From Candidatus Raymondbacteria bacterium RIFOXYA2_FULL_49_16 (GTDB lineage: Bacteria; Fibrobacterota; OXYB2-FULL-49-7; XYB2-FULL-49-35): a stretch of DNA of 64,000 bases. The position numbers and the translations under genes were made by a program. Shown here piece after piece: positions 42,675-51,033 of this stretch (within the stretch, counting starts at the first letter, position 1; every line of letters starts with the position of its first letter). Under the pieces are notes generated by a model. It was not told the origin of the DNA. It worked only from the letters and a program-made list of their open reading frames with translations, and ran no database searches. The stretch is from assembly GCA_001789205.1 (NCBI GenBank), contig MFYT01000015.1:29866-93865 (forward strand), given 5' to 3'.

Positions 42675-43745
42675 TTAATCCTGATTCCCGGTCCTTGTAA
42701 AAAAATGGCAGGGATCGCCCCAGCTGTTCCAGGCAATTGCCCGGCCTGTTGCGGCGATCCTTTGTTCCAGACATGCGGCGCAGTCTGCTGCCGACTCATC
42801 GACACACGGTTTTCCATCGTACAACAGATATTTGTTTCTGACATGCCGCGGGGTGGCCTGCGGCATGATCACATTTGCCCCGTACATCAGCCCCATCTCA
42901 CGACCCTTTTGGTCAATAGTCTGCAATGCTGTTGTCGCGGCAATGTTCACGTCTTTTAACGCAATGCGTGTTGCTGCGATCATATTCAGAGACAACTGGA
43001 ATATTTCATTTTTTCTTTCTGCTATTTCATCTCTGTACCCATTCATGGGGGTTTCATGATGCACAAGGTATGGCCCCATACCGATCATATCAGCGTCAAT
43101 GTCCTTGAAAAAGAGAATGTCATTTGCCAGATCGTTGAGCGTCTGGCCCGGCAGGCCGATCATGACGCCTGTTCCCACCTGAAACCCGGTTTTTTTCATG
43201 GTTTCAAGGCATGTGACGCGGCGTTGCAATGTCTTTTCCGGACCATGAAATTTCTCAAACAGTTCTTTGGCAGTCGTTTCCACGCGCAGCAGATACCGGT
43301 GAGCGCCTGCGTCAAAAAAGCGCCGGTATGTTTCTTTTGACTGTTCGCCAACGCTCAAAGTTATGCCAAGGCCGTGCGGCAGGACAGATGATCGTGATCT
43401 CTGTTTGATTTGCTGAACACCGCCAACGATCAGTTCAATGAATTCCCGGTTGCTTTGCTGGCCCGACTGTAACACAATGGAACCATATCCCTGGCGTGCG
43501 CACCAGAGGGCTGTCTCAATTATTTCATCCTTTGACAGGCAGTACCGTTCAACAGCAGTATTGCTTTTTCTGATGCCGCAGTACGAGCAGTCGAATATGC
43601 ACTCGTTTGAAAATTCAACAAGCCCTCTGAAGTAAACCTCTGAGCCCACATGGTCGACCATGACCTGGTAGGCCTGTGTGCGCAGGGATTCAATGTCAGC
43701 GGGAGACCGGGCGGAGAGAAGATCGAAGATTTCGTTGCTGGTCAT
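42675..43745 (-). CDS. hydE: [FeFe]-hydrogenase maturase HydE, radical SAM
   Basis: A 356-residue radical SAM enzyme that works on an iron-cysteine precursor from HydG when the H-cluster is built. The SAM cluster motif is CIFDCSYCGIR (Cx3Cx2C), with VLQSGQQ, GITLSVGEQS, YLLRVETT and GVMIGLPGQT as further HydE marks, and MPQATPRHVR near the end. It is the last gene of the maturation operon. Its ATG and ribosome-binding site (GGGGGG) lie in the arm of a hairpin that starts at the hydG stop codon, so its translation probably depends on hydG translation. Confidence 0.94.
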   Translation of the reverse strand: MTSNEIFDLLSARSPADIESLRTQAYQVMVDHVGSEVYFRGLVEFSNECIFDCSYCGIRKSNTAVERYCLSKDEIIETALWCARQGYGSIVLQSGQQSNREFIELIVGGVQQIKQRSRSSVLPHGLGITLSVGEQSKETYRRFFDAGAHRYLLRVETTAKELFEKFHGPEKTLQRRVTCLETMKKTGFQVGTGVMIGLPGQTLNDLANDILFFKDIDADMIGMGPYLVHHETPMNGYRDEIAERKNEIFQLSLNMIAATRIALKDVNIAATTALQTIDQKGREMGLMYGANVIMPQATPRHVRNKYLLYDGKPCVDESAADCAACLEQRIAATGRAIAWNSWGDPCHFFTRTGNQD

Positions 43746-43827
43746 GATCCCCCCAGCATGCTTCTGTTCTGGATTACCCCCCTTACTAAGGGGGGTATGC
43801 CTGCAGAAAGCGCTTTGGGGGGATCAT
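43744..43827 (-). promoter_or_regulatory. Intergenic hairpin that joins the hydG stop and the hydE start
   Basis: ATGATCCCCCC at one end pairs with GGGGGGATCAT at the other; an inner stem ACCCCCCTTA / TAAGGGGGGT adds a second hairpin, and CAGAAAGCGC / GCATGCTTCTG pair imperfectly. On the RNA the 5' arm begins in the hydG stop codon and the 3' arm contains the G-run that serves as hydE ribosome-binding site. This is the layout of translational coupling. Confidence 0.65.
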
Positions 43828-45248
43828 ACATACAAATCCCGTTCCCCGGTGCAGATCCTGTCATAATACTCTTTTACCGTGGGATAGACCTTGGGCAGTT
43901 TCACTTTTATCTCATTTAATTCCTTCTGAAGTACAACTTCGCCCGCTGCTTTGGTCTCAGGACTTGCAAAATCATCGAGCCATTCCCTGAATGTAAGGAC
44001 AGCGTTGAGCTTGCAGAATTTTCCTTCCGCCCCAGTGCGCAGCAGGTCCATGATGCACGCGCCCGTGCGGCCGCACCGGTACCCTGCAGTGCAGAATGAA
44101 GTAATATAGCCCCTGTCAGATAGTTCTCGTACAAGTTCATCAAGTGAACGCGTGTCACCAAGCAGAAATTGCTGCCGTTTTGCTTCCTGCTCATTATAGC
44201 GGTCGCTGTAGGCGCCAATGCCTATTCGCGAAGAGGCATCGGTTTGAGTGCATCCCAGGGCAATCACGTCGCGCCGTATGGCGGCATTTTCCCGTGCAGT
44301 CACGATCATACCTGTGTAGGGAACGGAGAGCCGGATCACGGTAATAAGCTTTTTAAAATCCTCGTCACTTACTTTGTATTTCAGGTTCTCGTTAAAAGGT
44401 GTGTTTGCCGCAGGTTCTAGGCGCGGGAAGGAGATGGTATGTGGCCCAATGCCAAAGGCTCGCTCAAGTTCACGCGCGTGCGCAACCAGACCCAGCACTT
44501 CAAAGCGCCAGTCGTACAGTCCAAACAAAACGCCCAGCCCCACATCGTCCACGCCAGCCTCCATGGCCCGGTGCATTGCTGAAAGACGCCAGCCGTAATC
44601 GGCCTTTTTTCCGGATGTATGAACCTTCTTATATGTTTCATGGTGATATGTTTCCTGAAAGACCTGAAACGTGCCCAGCCCAGTCTCTTTAAGTATTTTC
44701 AAATCATCGACGGACATTGGCGCTGCGTTTACATTCACGCGCCGTATCCGGCCAATGCCTTTGCACGCCTGCACTTTAATGTCATAAATGGTTTTAATTG
44801 TATCTGCGATATACGATACATTCGAATCCGGATGTTCACCGTATACGACAACGAGCCTTTTATGGCCGATCGTTCCAGCCAATACAGCTGTCTCATTCTT
44901 TATCTCTTCCAGGGTAAGTTGCCTGCGGACTGTTGCGCTGTTGCTGGTCCGGAAACCACAGTAGCTGCAGTTGTTTACGCACTTATTGCTCATATACAAA
45001 GGAGCAAAGGTGACTATACGGTTGTCGTAAACGCTCTTTTTTATTTCCCCTCCGGCGATGCTCATCTCGTTCCATAGCGCGGGATCAGTAACGTTCAAGA
45101 GCGTTGCGGTCTCGTCGAGTGTCAGCGTCTGGATGGACCGCGCTTTTGCGATAATATCGCGGATGCGTTTAGCGTCTGGATTCGTGTTCTGTTCCAGTGC
45201 ATGATGCAATGCCGCGTCGTTGATGAAATCAGCGGTCATGGTTGCCAT
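43824..45248 (-). CDS. hydG: [FeFe]-hydrogenase maturase HydG (tyrosine lyase) with an altered C-terminal cluster motif
   Basis: A 474-residue radical SAM enzyme that splits tyrosine to make CO and cyanide for the H-cluster. The SAM motif is CVNNCSYCGF, and FAPLYMSNKC, VYGEHPDSNVSYI, FQETYHHETYKKVH and LEPAANTP are clear HydG marks. The C-terminal auxiliary cluster normally uses C-x2-C-x22-C; here the first reads CTAG, so the second ligand is Gly, with new cysteines at +6 and +12 (CTAGYRCGRTGAC), while the last Cys is at its normal place (GKFCKLNA). Either a neighbour Cys takes over, or the enzyme has changed. It follows hydF by 3 bp. Confidence 0.93.
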   Translation of the reverse strand: MATMTADFINDAALHHALEQNTNPDAKRIRDIIAKARSIQTLTLDETATLLNVTDPALWNEMSIAGGEIKKSVYDNRIVTFAPLYMSNKCVNNCSYCGFRTSNSATVRRQLTLEEIKNETAVLAGTIGHKRLVVVYGEHPDSNVSYIADTIKTIYDIKVQACKGIGRIRRVNVNAAPMSVDDLKILKETGLGTFQVFQETYHHETYKKVHTSGKKADYGWRLSAMHRAMEAGVDDVGLGVLFGLYDWRFEVLGLVAHARELERAFGIGPHTISFPRLEPAANTPFNENLKYKVSDEDFKKLITVIRLSVPYTGMIVTARENAAIRRDVIALGCTQTDASSRIGIGAYSDRYNEQEAKRQQFLLGDTRSLDELVRELSDRGYITSFCTAGYRCGRTGACIMDLLRTGAEGKFCKLNAVLTFREWLDDFASPETKAAGEVVLQKELNEIKVKLPKVYPTVKEYYDRICTGERDLYV

Positions 45249-45251
45249 AGG

Positions 45252-46499
45252 TTATCCTTTCTTTTTTTCGCGTTTCAATGCGTCGAGGGCCGCGGGAAAA
45301 GGCGAAAGCACCCTCGGTAAAACCCCCTGGAGCAGAGAGATGGCCACTCCATAATTGGTCATGGGTACGCCCGCCTCGGTTGTCCGCGCAATCCGCGCGA
45401 GCATTTCCCTGCGTGTGAGCATGCATGCACCGCAGTGAATGACCAGTTTATAGGTCTTTAGATTGTCAGGGAAGTCCCGTCCAGCGCAGGTGTCAATAAC
45501 AAGGTCCTTACCTGTGTATTGGCGCAGCCAGCGCGGAATTTTCACCCTGCCGATATCGTCCTGCAGTGGGTGGTGGCTGCACGACTCGGCAATAAGCACC
45601 TTGTCGCCCGGTACGAGCGTATCGATAAGCGCTGCGGCGCGCACTGCCTGGACAAGGTCGCCTTTGTAGCGCATGAAAAGGGTCGAGAAGGTGGTGCAGG
45701 GGACGTCAGCGGGCGTGTCCGCGACCATTTTCATAACCACCTGTGAGTCGCAGACAACCAAGCTGGGCTTTTGTTTCAACGACGCAAGGGCCTGTGTGTA
45801 TTCGCGTTCTTTTACCACCAGGGCCATTGCGTCCGCATCAAGGGCGTCGCGGATGGTCTGTACCTGGGGCAGGATGAGCCTGCCCGCGGGGGCCTGCAGA
45901 TCAATGGGAACAATGAGTACAACAACGCCTCCCGGCAACAGCAGGTCGCCGATAAGGGGCAAGGGGTGGAGGAATTCTTGCGGGCAAAGGCTGATCAGCG
46001 CTTCTCTGACCAGCGTTCTATAGCGCTCGTTGTTTTCCTCATCAACGCTGGAACACAGGACAATATGCGGGGAAACGTCTTTGATTTTATCGACCCAGGC
46101 CTGGGCGGGCGATTCCATGTCGATCTTGTTCACGGCAACAAGGACGGGCAGTTTGCGTTTTTGCGCTTCCTGGGCAATATGGTCCTCGTGTTCCGTCCAA
46201 ATGCCGGGCGTTGTTACCAGCACAACGATCTCAGACCGGTCGAATATCCCGGCGGTTTTTTTTATCCGCTGGTCTGCAAGCACGGTTACGTCGTTTATTC
46301 CCCCGGTATCGAGAAAGACCACCGGACCGATTGGCAGAAGTTCCATGGGCTTTTCCACCACATCAGTGGTTGTGCCGGGCAGGGGAGAGGTGATGGCAAC
46401 GTCCTGGCCCGCGACCATATTGAGGAAACTCGATTTTCCCACATTGGTGCGGCCGAATATGCCAATGTGCAGACGAAGGGATTTTGGTGTGGTGTTCAT
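45252..46499 (-). CDS. hydF: [FeFe]-hydrogenase maturation GTPase HydF
   Basis: A 415-residue scaffold that carries the di-iron precursor to HydA. The N-terminal GTPase has P-loop GRTNVGKSSFLN, switch SPLPGTTTDVV and LDTGGIND; the C-terminal part has the cluster motif C-x-H...H-C-x-x-C (SCSHHPLQ and VIHCGACML). HydF is diagnostic of [FeFe]-hydrogenase producers. Its start overlaps the aspA stop by 4 bp, and hydG follows 3 bp later. Confidence 0.95.
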   Translation of the reverse strand: MNTTPKSLRLHIGIFGRTNVGKSSFLNMVAGQDVAITSPLPGTTTDVVEKPMELLPIGPVVFLDTGGINDVTVLADQRIKKTAGIFDRSEIVVLVTTPGIWTEHEDHIAQEAQKRKLPVLVAVNKIDMESPAQAWVDKIKDVSPHIVLCSSVDEENNERYRTLVREALISLCPQEFLHPLPLIGDLLLPGGVVVLIVPIDLQAPAGRLILPQVQTIRDALDADAMALVVKEREYTQALASLKQKPSLVVCDSQVVMKMVADTPADVPCTTFSTLFMRYKGDLVQAVRAAALIDTLVPGDKVLIAESCSHHPLQDDIGRVKIPRWLRQYTGKDLVIDTCAGRDFPDNLKTYKLVIHCGACMLTRREMLARIARTTEAGVPMTNYGVAISLLQGVLPRVLSPFPAALDALKREKKKG

Positions 46500-47890
46500 T
46501 TAATACCCATTGGTTCAGACAATTTATACCCCAGTGCGGTCAAGGTGGCTGCGGAGAGGGTCTTTTCAACCAGCTCTTTGCCAAGTTTTTCCTCAAGAAA
46601 CGTATAGAAATCACTCCGGTTTGCGGCGTGAAATTCCCGCACCAGTTCCTGCGCCCGTTCGTATCCGATAGCGGGCAGAAACGCGGTCACTATTGAGGGG
46701 CTCTTTTTTATGGCCGCGCCGCAGCTAGCGCTGTCAGCGGTAATGCCCGCAACATGGGAGGCGACCATACTGTTTGTCCGTGTCAAGAGGTCGATGGAGC
46801 CGAGCAGCGCATGCGCTGCAAGAGGTAAAAACTCCACGATCTGGCCCGTGCTGCGCGTTATGGCGTCGGACACCAGCGCGTCGTTTGCAATGACCTTCAT
46901 GCCAGCCTGCATGGCTGCCTCTGTTATCACCGGATTAATTTTTCCCGGCATGATTGAGGATCCCTGCTGTACAGGCGGCAATTGTATTTCTCCCAGATAA
47001 TGGGAGAGGCGCAGGTCGTTGGCCATTTTTATTAATGTGCAGGCATGGGCTTTGAGAATGGCCGACACCTCGACCAGACAATCAGCGTTCGCGGTCTGAT
47101 CAACCGCATTCTCCCCGCGCGAAAGACCAAGGCCGGTTATTTCACGTAGCTTTTCAATGACCAGGAAAATGTAGCTCTGCGGCGCGGTCAGGCCAGTGCC
47201 AACGGCGGTGCCGCCGATGTTCACGAACCTGAGGCGTTCCTCGCATTTGAAGGTGCGCCACCGGTCGCGTGCAAGAGCGTCGGCATAGGCGGAAAACTCA
47301 GCGCCAAGCGTCATGGGCACAGCATCCTGGAGTTCGGTCCTGCCCATTTTCACAATATCGGCAAAGGCTTTTTCCTTTTCCTGCACAGCCCCCTGTAACC
47401 CGGCGATTGCGGCGCTCAATGAACGGACGCCGTATATGAGGGCCACCTTCAAGGCCGTGGGATAGGTGTCGTTTGTCGACTGATGCATGTTCACATGCGC
47501 CAACGGATGAACCATGGCGTAATCACCTTTACCGCGGCCAAGGGATTCGATAGCCAGATTGGCGATCACTTCGTTAACATTCATGTTCGTTGATGTACCT
47601 GCGCCGCCTTGCAAAGCATCCACGGGAAACTGGTCTGCGAAATCACCGGCAATAATCCTGTCGCACGCTTGCTCAATGGCATGGGTAATTCCCTGTTCCA
47701 GAAACCCCAGGTCGCTGTTTGCCCTGCAGCAGGCTTTTTTTACCATGGCAAGGGCTTTGATAAGCGCGGGGGCTGTCTTTTCGCCGGTCAAACTGAAATT
47801 TACCACGGCACGCTGCGCGTGAATGCCGTAGTATGCGTCCGCGGGAACGTTTAGTTCGCCAAGCAGGTCTTTTTCCGTACGATAGTTCAT
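46496..47890 (-). CDS. aspA: Aspartate ammonia-lyase, in the hydrogenase maturation operon
   Basis: A 464-residue member of the fumarase/aspartase family, which converts aspartate to fumarate and ammonia. TEKDLLGELNVPADAYYGIHAQRAVVNF is the aspartase start, GAGTSTNMNVNEVIAN and HPLAHVNMHQSTNDTYPTA are active-site segments, and GSSIMPGKINPV is the signature loop. Aspartase genes are often met with hydEFG genes; a link of ammonia production to HydF or HydE chemistry has been proposed, but a plain role in aspartate or fumarate metabolism is possible. It overlaps both neighbours by 4 bp, so it is a true operon member. Confidence 0.92.
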   Translation of the reverse strand: MNYRTEKDLLGELNVPADAYYGIHAQRAVVNFSLTGEKTAPALIKALAMVKKACCRANSDLGFLEQGITHAIEQACDRIIAGDFADQFPVDALQGGAGTSTNMNVNEVIANLAIESLGRGKGDYAMVHPLAHVNMHQSTNDTYPTALKVALIYGVRSLSAAIAGLQGAVQEKEKAFADIVKMGRTELQDAVPMTLGAEFSAYADALARDRWRTFKCEERLRFVNIGGTAVGTGLTAPQSYIFLVIEKLREITGLGLSRGENAVDQTANADCLVEVSAILKAHACTLIKMANDLRLSHYLGEIQLPPVQQGSSIMPGKINPVITEAAMQAGMKVIANDALVSDAITRSTGQIVEFLPLAAHALLGSIDLLTRTNSMVASHVAGITADSASCGAAIKKSPSIVTAFLPAIGYERAQELVREFHAANRSDFYTFLEEKLGKELVEKTLSAATLTALGYKLSEPMGIK

Positions 47891-48138
47891 GCGCTCTTTC
47901 CCAGCGCCGATTTTACCGAAACATGGGGAATGGCGCCCAGTCTGCCGGTCAGTTCGCCCACTTCGTCCGTGGTCATGTCCACGATAATCGTAATAACGCT
48001 GTGGTCGCGCTTCACATGCGGCAGTCCCATGCGCGCGAGTATGGCGTCCCCGTACTCGGTGAGCACTTTGTTCACCTTTGGCGCTGCTTCCTTGCGGTCG
48101 TCAATGATGATGCCGACAAATCCCAGCCTCTTTTCCAT
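47887..48138 (-). CDS. TM1266-type iron-only hydrogenase system regulator (ACT-like)
   Basis: An 83-residue ACT-like small protein. KRLGFVGIIIDDRKEAAPKVNKVLTEYGDAILARMGLPH is the pattern of the TM1266 family (TIGR03959), named a putative hydrogenase system regulator because it occurs with hydE, hydF and hydG; it resembles the NikR C-terminal domain. It leads the maturation operon, has a strong AGGAGG site, and overlaps aspA by 4 bp. A strong hairpin with a T-run lies just 26 bp before its start. Confidence 0.88.
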   Translation of the reverse strand: MEKRLGFVGIIIDDRKEAAPKVNKVLTEYGDAILARMGLPHVKRDHSVITIIVDMTTDEVGELTGRLGAIPHVSVKSALGKSA

Positions 48139-48163
48139 TGCATCCTCCTTTGTGAATACAAAT

Positions 48164-48214
48164 AAAAATCCCGATACTGTTCCACAATTTCCTGCAACAG
48201 CATCGGGATTTTTT
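48164..48214 (-). terminator. Intrinsic terminator in the leader of the hydrogenase maturation operon (candidate attenuator)
   Basis: On the minus strand AAAAATCCCGATGCTGTT pairs with AACAGTATCGGGATTTTT, one internal mismatch, and the T-rich TTTTTATTTG follows. Only about 25 bp separate it from the TM1266 start, leaving no good room for a promoter, so the operon must be read through it. The loop holds GCAGGAAAT, whose perfect complement ATTTCCTGC lies upstream. Confidence 0.8.
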
Positions 48215-48290
48215 CACTGTTCTACCCTTGGAGTCAGGGCTGTGGGCCCCTTGCCGCAGGAAATCATTTTTCATTATATAAAATAGCTTC
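48215..48290 (-). promoter_or_regulatory. Leader of the maturation operon with -10 box and anti-terminator segment
   Basis: TATAAT (minus strand, 48278-48273) is a good -10 but has no clear -35. Downstream, ATTTCCTGC (48264-48256) can pair with GCAGGAAAT in the terminator loop, and with G-U pairs the helix may extend about 3 bp to one side and 4 bp to the other, into the 5' arm of the terminator. Confidence 0.5.
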
Positions 48291-48320
48291 TTTCAGAGGG
48301 AAATTCAATTCAAAATTGTG

Positions 48321-48803
48321 TTATACCAGGCCCATGATAACGATATCTTCGAACTTGTTGTCCAGCTTTTTCCCCTTCTTTTTCACCCCTTCTTTCACAA
48401 AGCCGGTCTTCTCGTACAGTCGTATTGCCGCGGTGTTGCTTGCAAAGACCTCTAGCTCTATTCTTTCGAGGCCGCGTTCCCGCGCGTGGGAAATAGTTCT
48501 GTTCAGAAGTTCTGTTCCAATGCCTTTGTGTCTGAATCCTTCGACAATACCCATGCCCAGCACCCCGGTATGCGCGAGCAGCTCCTGTTCCCTTGGAAGA
48601 ATGTCGCACCAGCCAATCACCTCATCATGCTCAATAGCATAGAACTGGGATTCCTGGTTTTTGATGATTCTTTTCACGAACTGTTCAGTCTGTTGCAAAG
48701 AAAAGCCGGTGGTAGTGGCAAGATAGAGCCGCTCCCTGCATACCGAGGCAACAGCGCGACCAAATGACCTGCATTTTTCCAAAGACACGTATTCGATGAC
48801 CAT
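48321..48803 (-). CDS. GNAT family N-acetyltransferase
   Basis: A 160-residue acetyltransferase. YAIEHDEVIGWCDILP is the typical beta strand pair, GILVEGFRHKGIGTELL-like sequence (GMGIVEGFRHKGIGTELLNRTI) is the acetyl-CoA binding R/Q-x-x-G-x-G/A motif A, and LEVFASNTAAIRLYEKTGFVKEG is motif B. It is close to the RimI / phosphinothricin-type acetyltransferases. The substrate is unknown. It may end at the hairpin that lies before the TM1266 gene. Confidence 0.88.
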   Translation of the reverse strand: MVIEYVSLEKCRSFGRAVASVCRERLYLATTTGFSLQQTEQFVKRIIKNQESQFYAIEHDEVIGWCDILPREQELLAHTGVLGMGIVEGFRHKGIGTELLNRTISHARERGLERIELEVFASNTAAIRLYEKTGFVKEGVKKKGKKLDNKFEDIVIMGLV

Positions 48804-49145
48804 GGCAAGATCTCCTGTGATATTTTTTAAAAAAAATACATATTTCTTACAGAGGAAAAGCCACTTTTTGTCCTTAAGCTGCGCAGAACAGAAACAGACA
48901 GCAGCATGTTCCTGCAGGGAATGAGGCCCTTGCCTGGTTTTAGTTGGTGGTTTTCGGGTCTATTCCAGCCATAGTTTCTATTATTATAGCCATTTATAAT
49001 TATTTCATTTGTTTTCAAACAGTTACTTCGTTTTTATTATTATTCTCAAGTGTTTTATTTCTTTCTCCTGTTTTCTATAATATTTAAAATCAATGCCTTG
49101 TCCTTTGGCCTGATTGTTGCATTTTTATTGTCACAAAGGACACAG
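48804..49145. other. Intergenic region without a clear gene
   Basis: About 340 bp between divergent genes, with an AT-rich part at 49000-49110. It should hold the promoters of the GNAT gene and of the secreted-protein cluster. The two small ORF-track frames here (48827-49018 and the first part of 49050-49322) show no coding features that I trust. No RNA motif was recognised. Confidence 0.5.
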
Positions 49146-49322
49146 ATGCTAATAAATGGAAATGAAATAAAAAAACTCAGAGAACAGTTTCTCAGATTGA
49201 GCAGGAAAAACGTTAAAAACCTCTCTCAGGCTGAAATAAAAAACCATGAGCTTCTACTTGCCGATCTTGCGGCCAAAATGAAGAGCGCTGCAGGCATGGT
49301 TGTTGTTGAACAAATCACATAA
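49146..49322 (+). CDS. Small helical protein of unknown function
   Basis: A 58-residue frame from an ATG with AAAGGA in front. It is charged and helical (NEIKKLREQFLRLSRKNVKNLSQAEIKNHELLLADLAAKMKSA), soluble, and ends 13 bp before the next start. The ORF-track version adds an AT-rich hydrophobic front I do not trust. It may be a small leader gene of the hydrolase cluster or chance. Confidence 0.4.
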   Translation: MLINGNEIKKLREQFLRLSRKNVKNLSQAEIKNHELLLADLAAKMKSAAGMVVVEQIT

Positions 49323-49335
49323 AAGGGGGCATTCT

Positions 49336-51012
49336 ATGAGAAAAACGATTAGTCTTTCCATGTTCATCTGTGCGGTGTTTTGCGCGTGTATTGCTGCGCA
49401 AACAATTACGCCATCTTCGTGGGTTCCCTCGAACCTTGGCACAAAAATATCGCAGAACGCTGTCACGGCCACAGACGCCCAGATACGGACGTATATCGAC
49501 GCCTATCAGAAGGGAATCGATACGCTCGATCAGGAGCTCGACATTGTGAAGCGTTGTCTGCCCGCGCTCAAGGAGAACGTTTTCATTCTCTACCGCGAAT
49601 ACAACCAGAACCATTCGCGCAGTCAATACGAATCCCCAGACTTTTCGGTTACCGAATGCCTCGACTGGCTCCAGCAGGACATGGGTTTCTATCTCACCCG
49701 GCTGGCCCAGGGCATAAATCCCGATTTGGCCATGAAGGGTGCTTGGCGGCCAAAGACCTACTGGCTTCCTGAATGGGAAATCATGGGACGGTACGATGCG
49801 ATCGTGCCAACGGCATACAATGCGCAGTTGTCGTGGCCTCTTATCCTATCCACCCAGGGCAACCCCGATATTGCACAGATCAAAAACACTCCCTATATTC
49901 TCGCCTGTTGCATGAAAAAGGGTTACCAGAACAATGACACCAAGGAACAGGCGAAAAACAAAGCGATCCTGCTCGATATGGCATATGATTTCAATATCGA
50001 TCCCCTGCGCCTTTTTGCCACGGGGTTTTCAAAGGGCGGGCAGCAATCCCTCAAGCTGGGCATCAGGTATCCGGACTGGTATGCTGGTATTATTGCCCCG
50101 CATCATGATCTTCTCATGGCGAATTTCCCGGTCCAGTGGGAAGCGCTCATGGATTTAATCACTATACCCACGCTCATTGTGCATAGCCCGGCTGACGGCT
50201 ATTTTGAGGACACCACGTTCCACTACATGCTGCTGAATGGCTGCCCGGTGCAATGGGTCAATGATGGGAATGGCCATACTGCTGACTGGATTTTTGAAGA
50301 TCATATAGATTCACTTGTTGCTTTCTGCGACACTATTACCATGAACCCTTTTCCGAAAAAAATCAGACACACGGTCGAGCATAAACGGTATTCACGCGCC
50401 TATTGGACCAATATGCACGCCATGGCTGACGAAGGGATGATTGACGCGCGGTACGAGGTCGAAGTTATTGATACTCATCTTATTGAAATCAGGCTTCTTA
50501 AAAACGCCGCCAAGGTCCAGGGTTTTGATTTCTATCTATCCAGCGACCTGATAGATATGACCGCCCCGCTCGTGGTGGTCTGTGCAGGTGACACGGTCTA
50601 CAATGCCATGCCCATGTTCCGCACATCAATCTCTCTGCAAACCGGGCCCACAAATATCCACGCGAATATCGTCTTGCTTCTCTGGCAGCAGATTGACAAT
50701 ATCCGGCGCACCACGTTCGGCACAAACACACAGGTGGAAGAGGCGGTCTTGGCCGCGTCGCACACAGGACCGGTTTTGTCCGCATGGCCCAATCCATTCA
50801 ATCCGGCTGTTACGATTTCCCTGGGAGTGGTTGGTAGTATTGTACAAACGCATGTATACGATATTTCCGGCCGCATGGTCACGGATTTAACCAAGCGAAT
50901 GGTCAATGGTCTGGTCACTTGGGACGCATCTGCCCAGCCATCGGGTGTCTATGTTGTTAGGGCAACAGTGAATGGCCGCGTGTATACCACACAGATGACA
51001 CTCATGAAATAA
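49336..51012 (+). CDS. Secreted alpha/beta hydrolase with T9SS sorting tail, paralogue 1
   Basis: A 558-residue exported protein. The signal peptide (MRKTISLSMFICAVFCACIAAQ) is followed by a helical N-domain (about 25-150) shared with the two paralogues downstream, an alpha/beta hydrolase domain with nucleophile in GFSKGGQQS, an acid candidate in VHSPADGYFED and a His in NGHTADW, then a beta region and a C-terminal sorting domain (AWPNPFNPAVTIS, VYDISGRMVTDL, PSGVYVVRA, TLMK). This fits an esterase of the PHB-depolymerase or feruloyl-esterase kind that is moved to the cell surface. The ATG at 49336 has a GGGGG-rich site. Confidence 0.85.
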   Translation: MRKTISLSMFICAVFCACIAAQTITPSSWVPSNLGTKISQNAVTATDAQIRTYIDAYQKGIDTLDQELDIVKRCLPALKENVFILYREYNQNHSRSQYESPDFSVTECLDWLQQDMGFYLTRLAQGINPDLAMKGAWRPKTYWLPEWEIMGRYDAIVPTAYNAQLSWPLILSTQGNPDIAQIKNTPYILACCMKKGYQNNDTKEQAKNKAILLDMAYDFNIDPLRLFATGFSKGGQQSLKLGIRYPDWYAGIIAPHHDLLMANFPVQWEALMDLITIPTLIVHSPADGYFEDTTFHYMLLNGCPVQWVNDGNGHTADWIFEDHIDSLVAFCDTITMNPFPKKIRHTVEHKRYSRAYWTNMHAMADEGMIDARYEVEVIDTHLIEIRLLKNAAKVQGFDFYLSSDLIDMTAPLVVVCAGDTVYNAMPMFRTSISLQTGPTNIHANIVLLLWQQIDNIRRTTFGTNTQVEEAVLAASHTGPVLSAWPNPFNPAVTISLGVVGSIVQTHVYDISGRMVTDLTKRMVNGLVTWDASAQPSGVYVVRATVNGRVYTTQMTLMK

Positions 51013-51033
51013 GGACACATACAAGGGGGGGGT

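Noticed and set aside
48827-49018. 63-residue minus-strand ORF
   Set aside because: No ribosome-binding site, no family pattern, low-complexity start.
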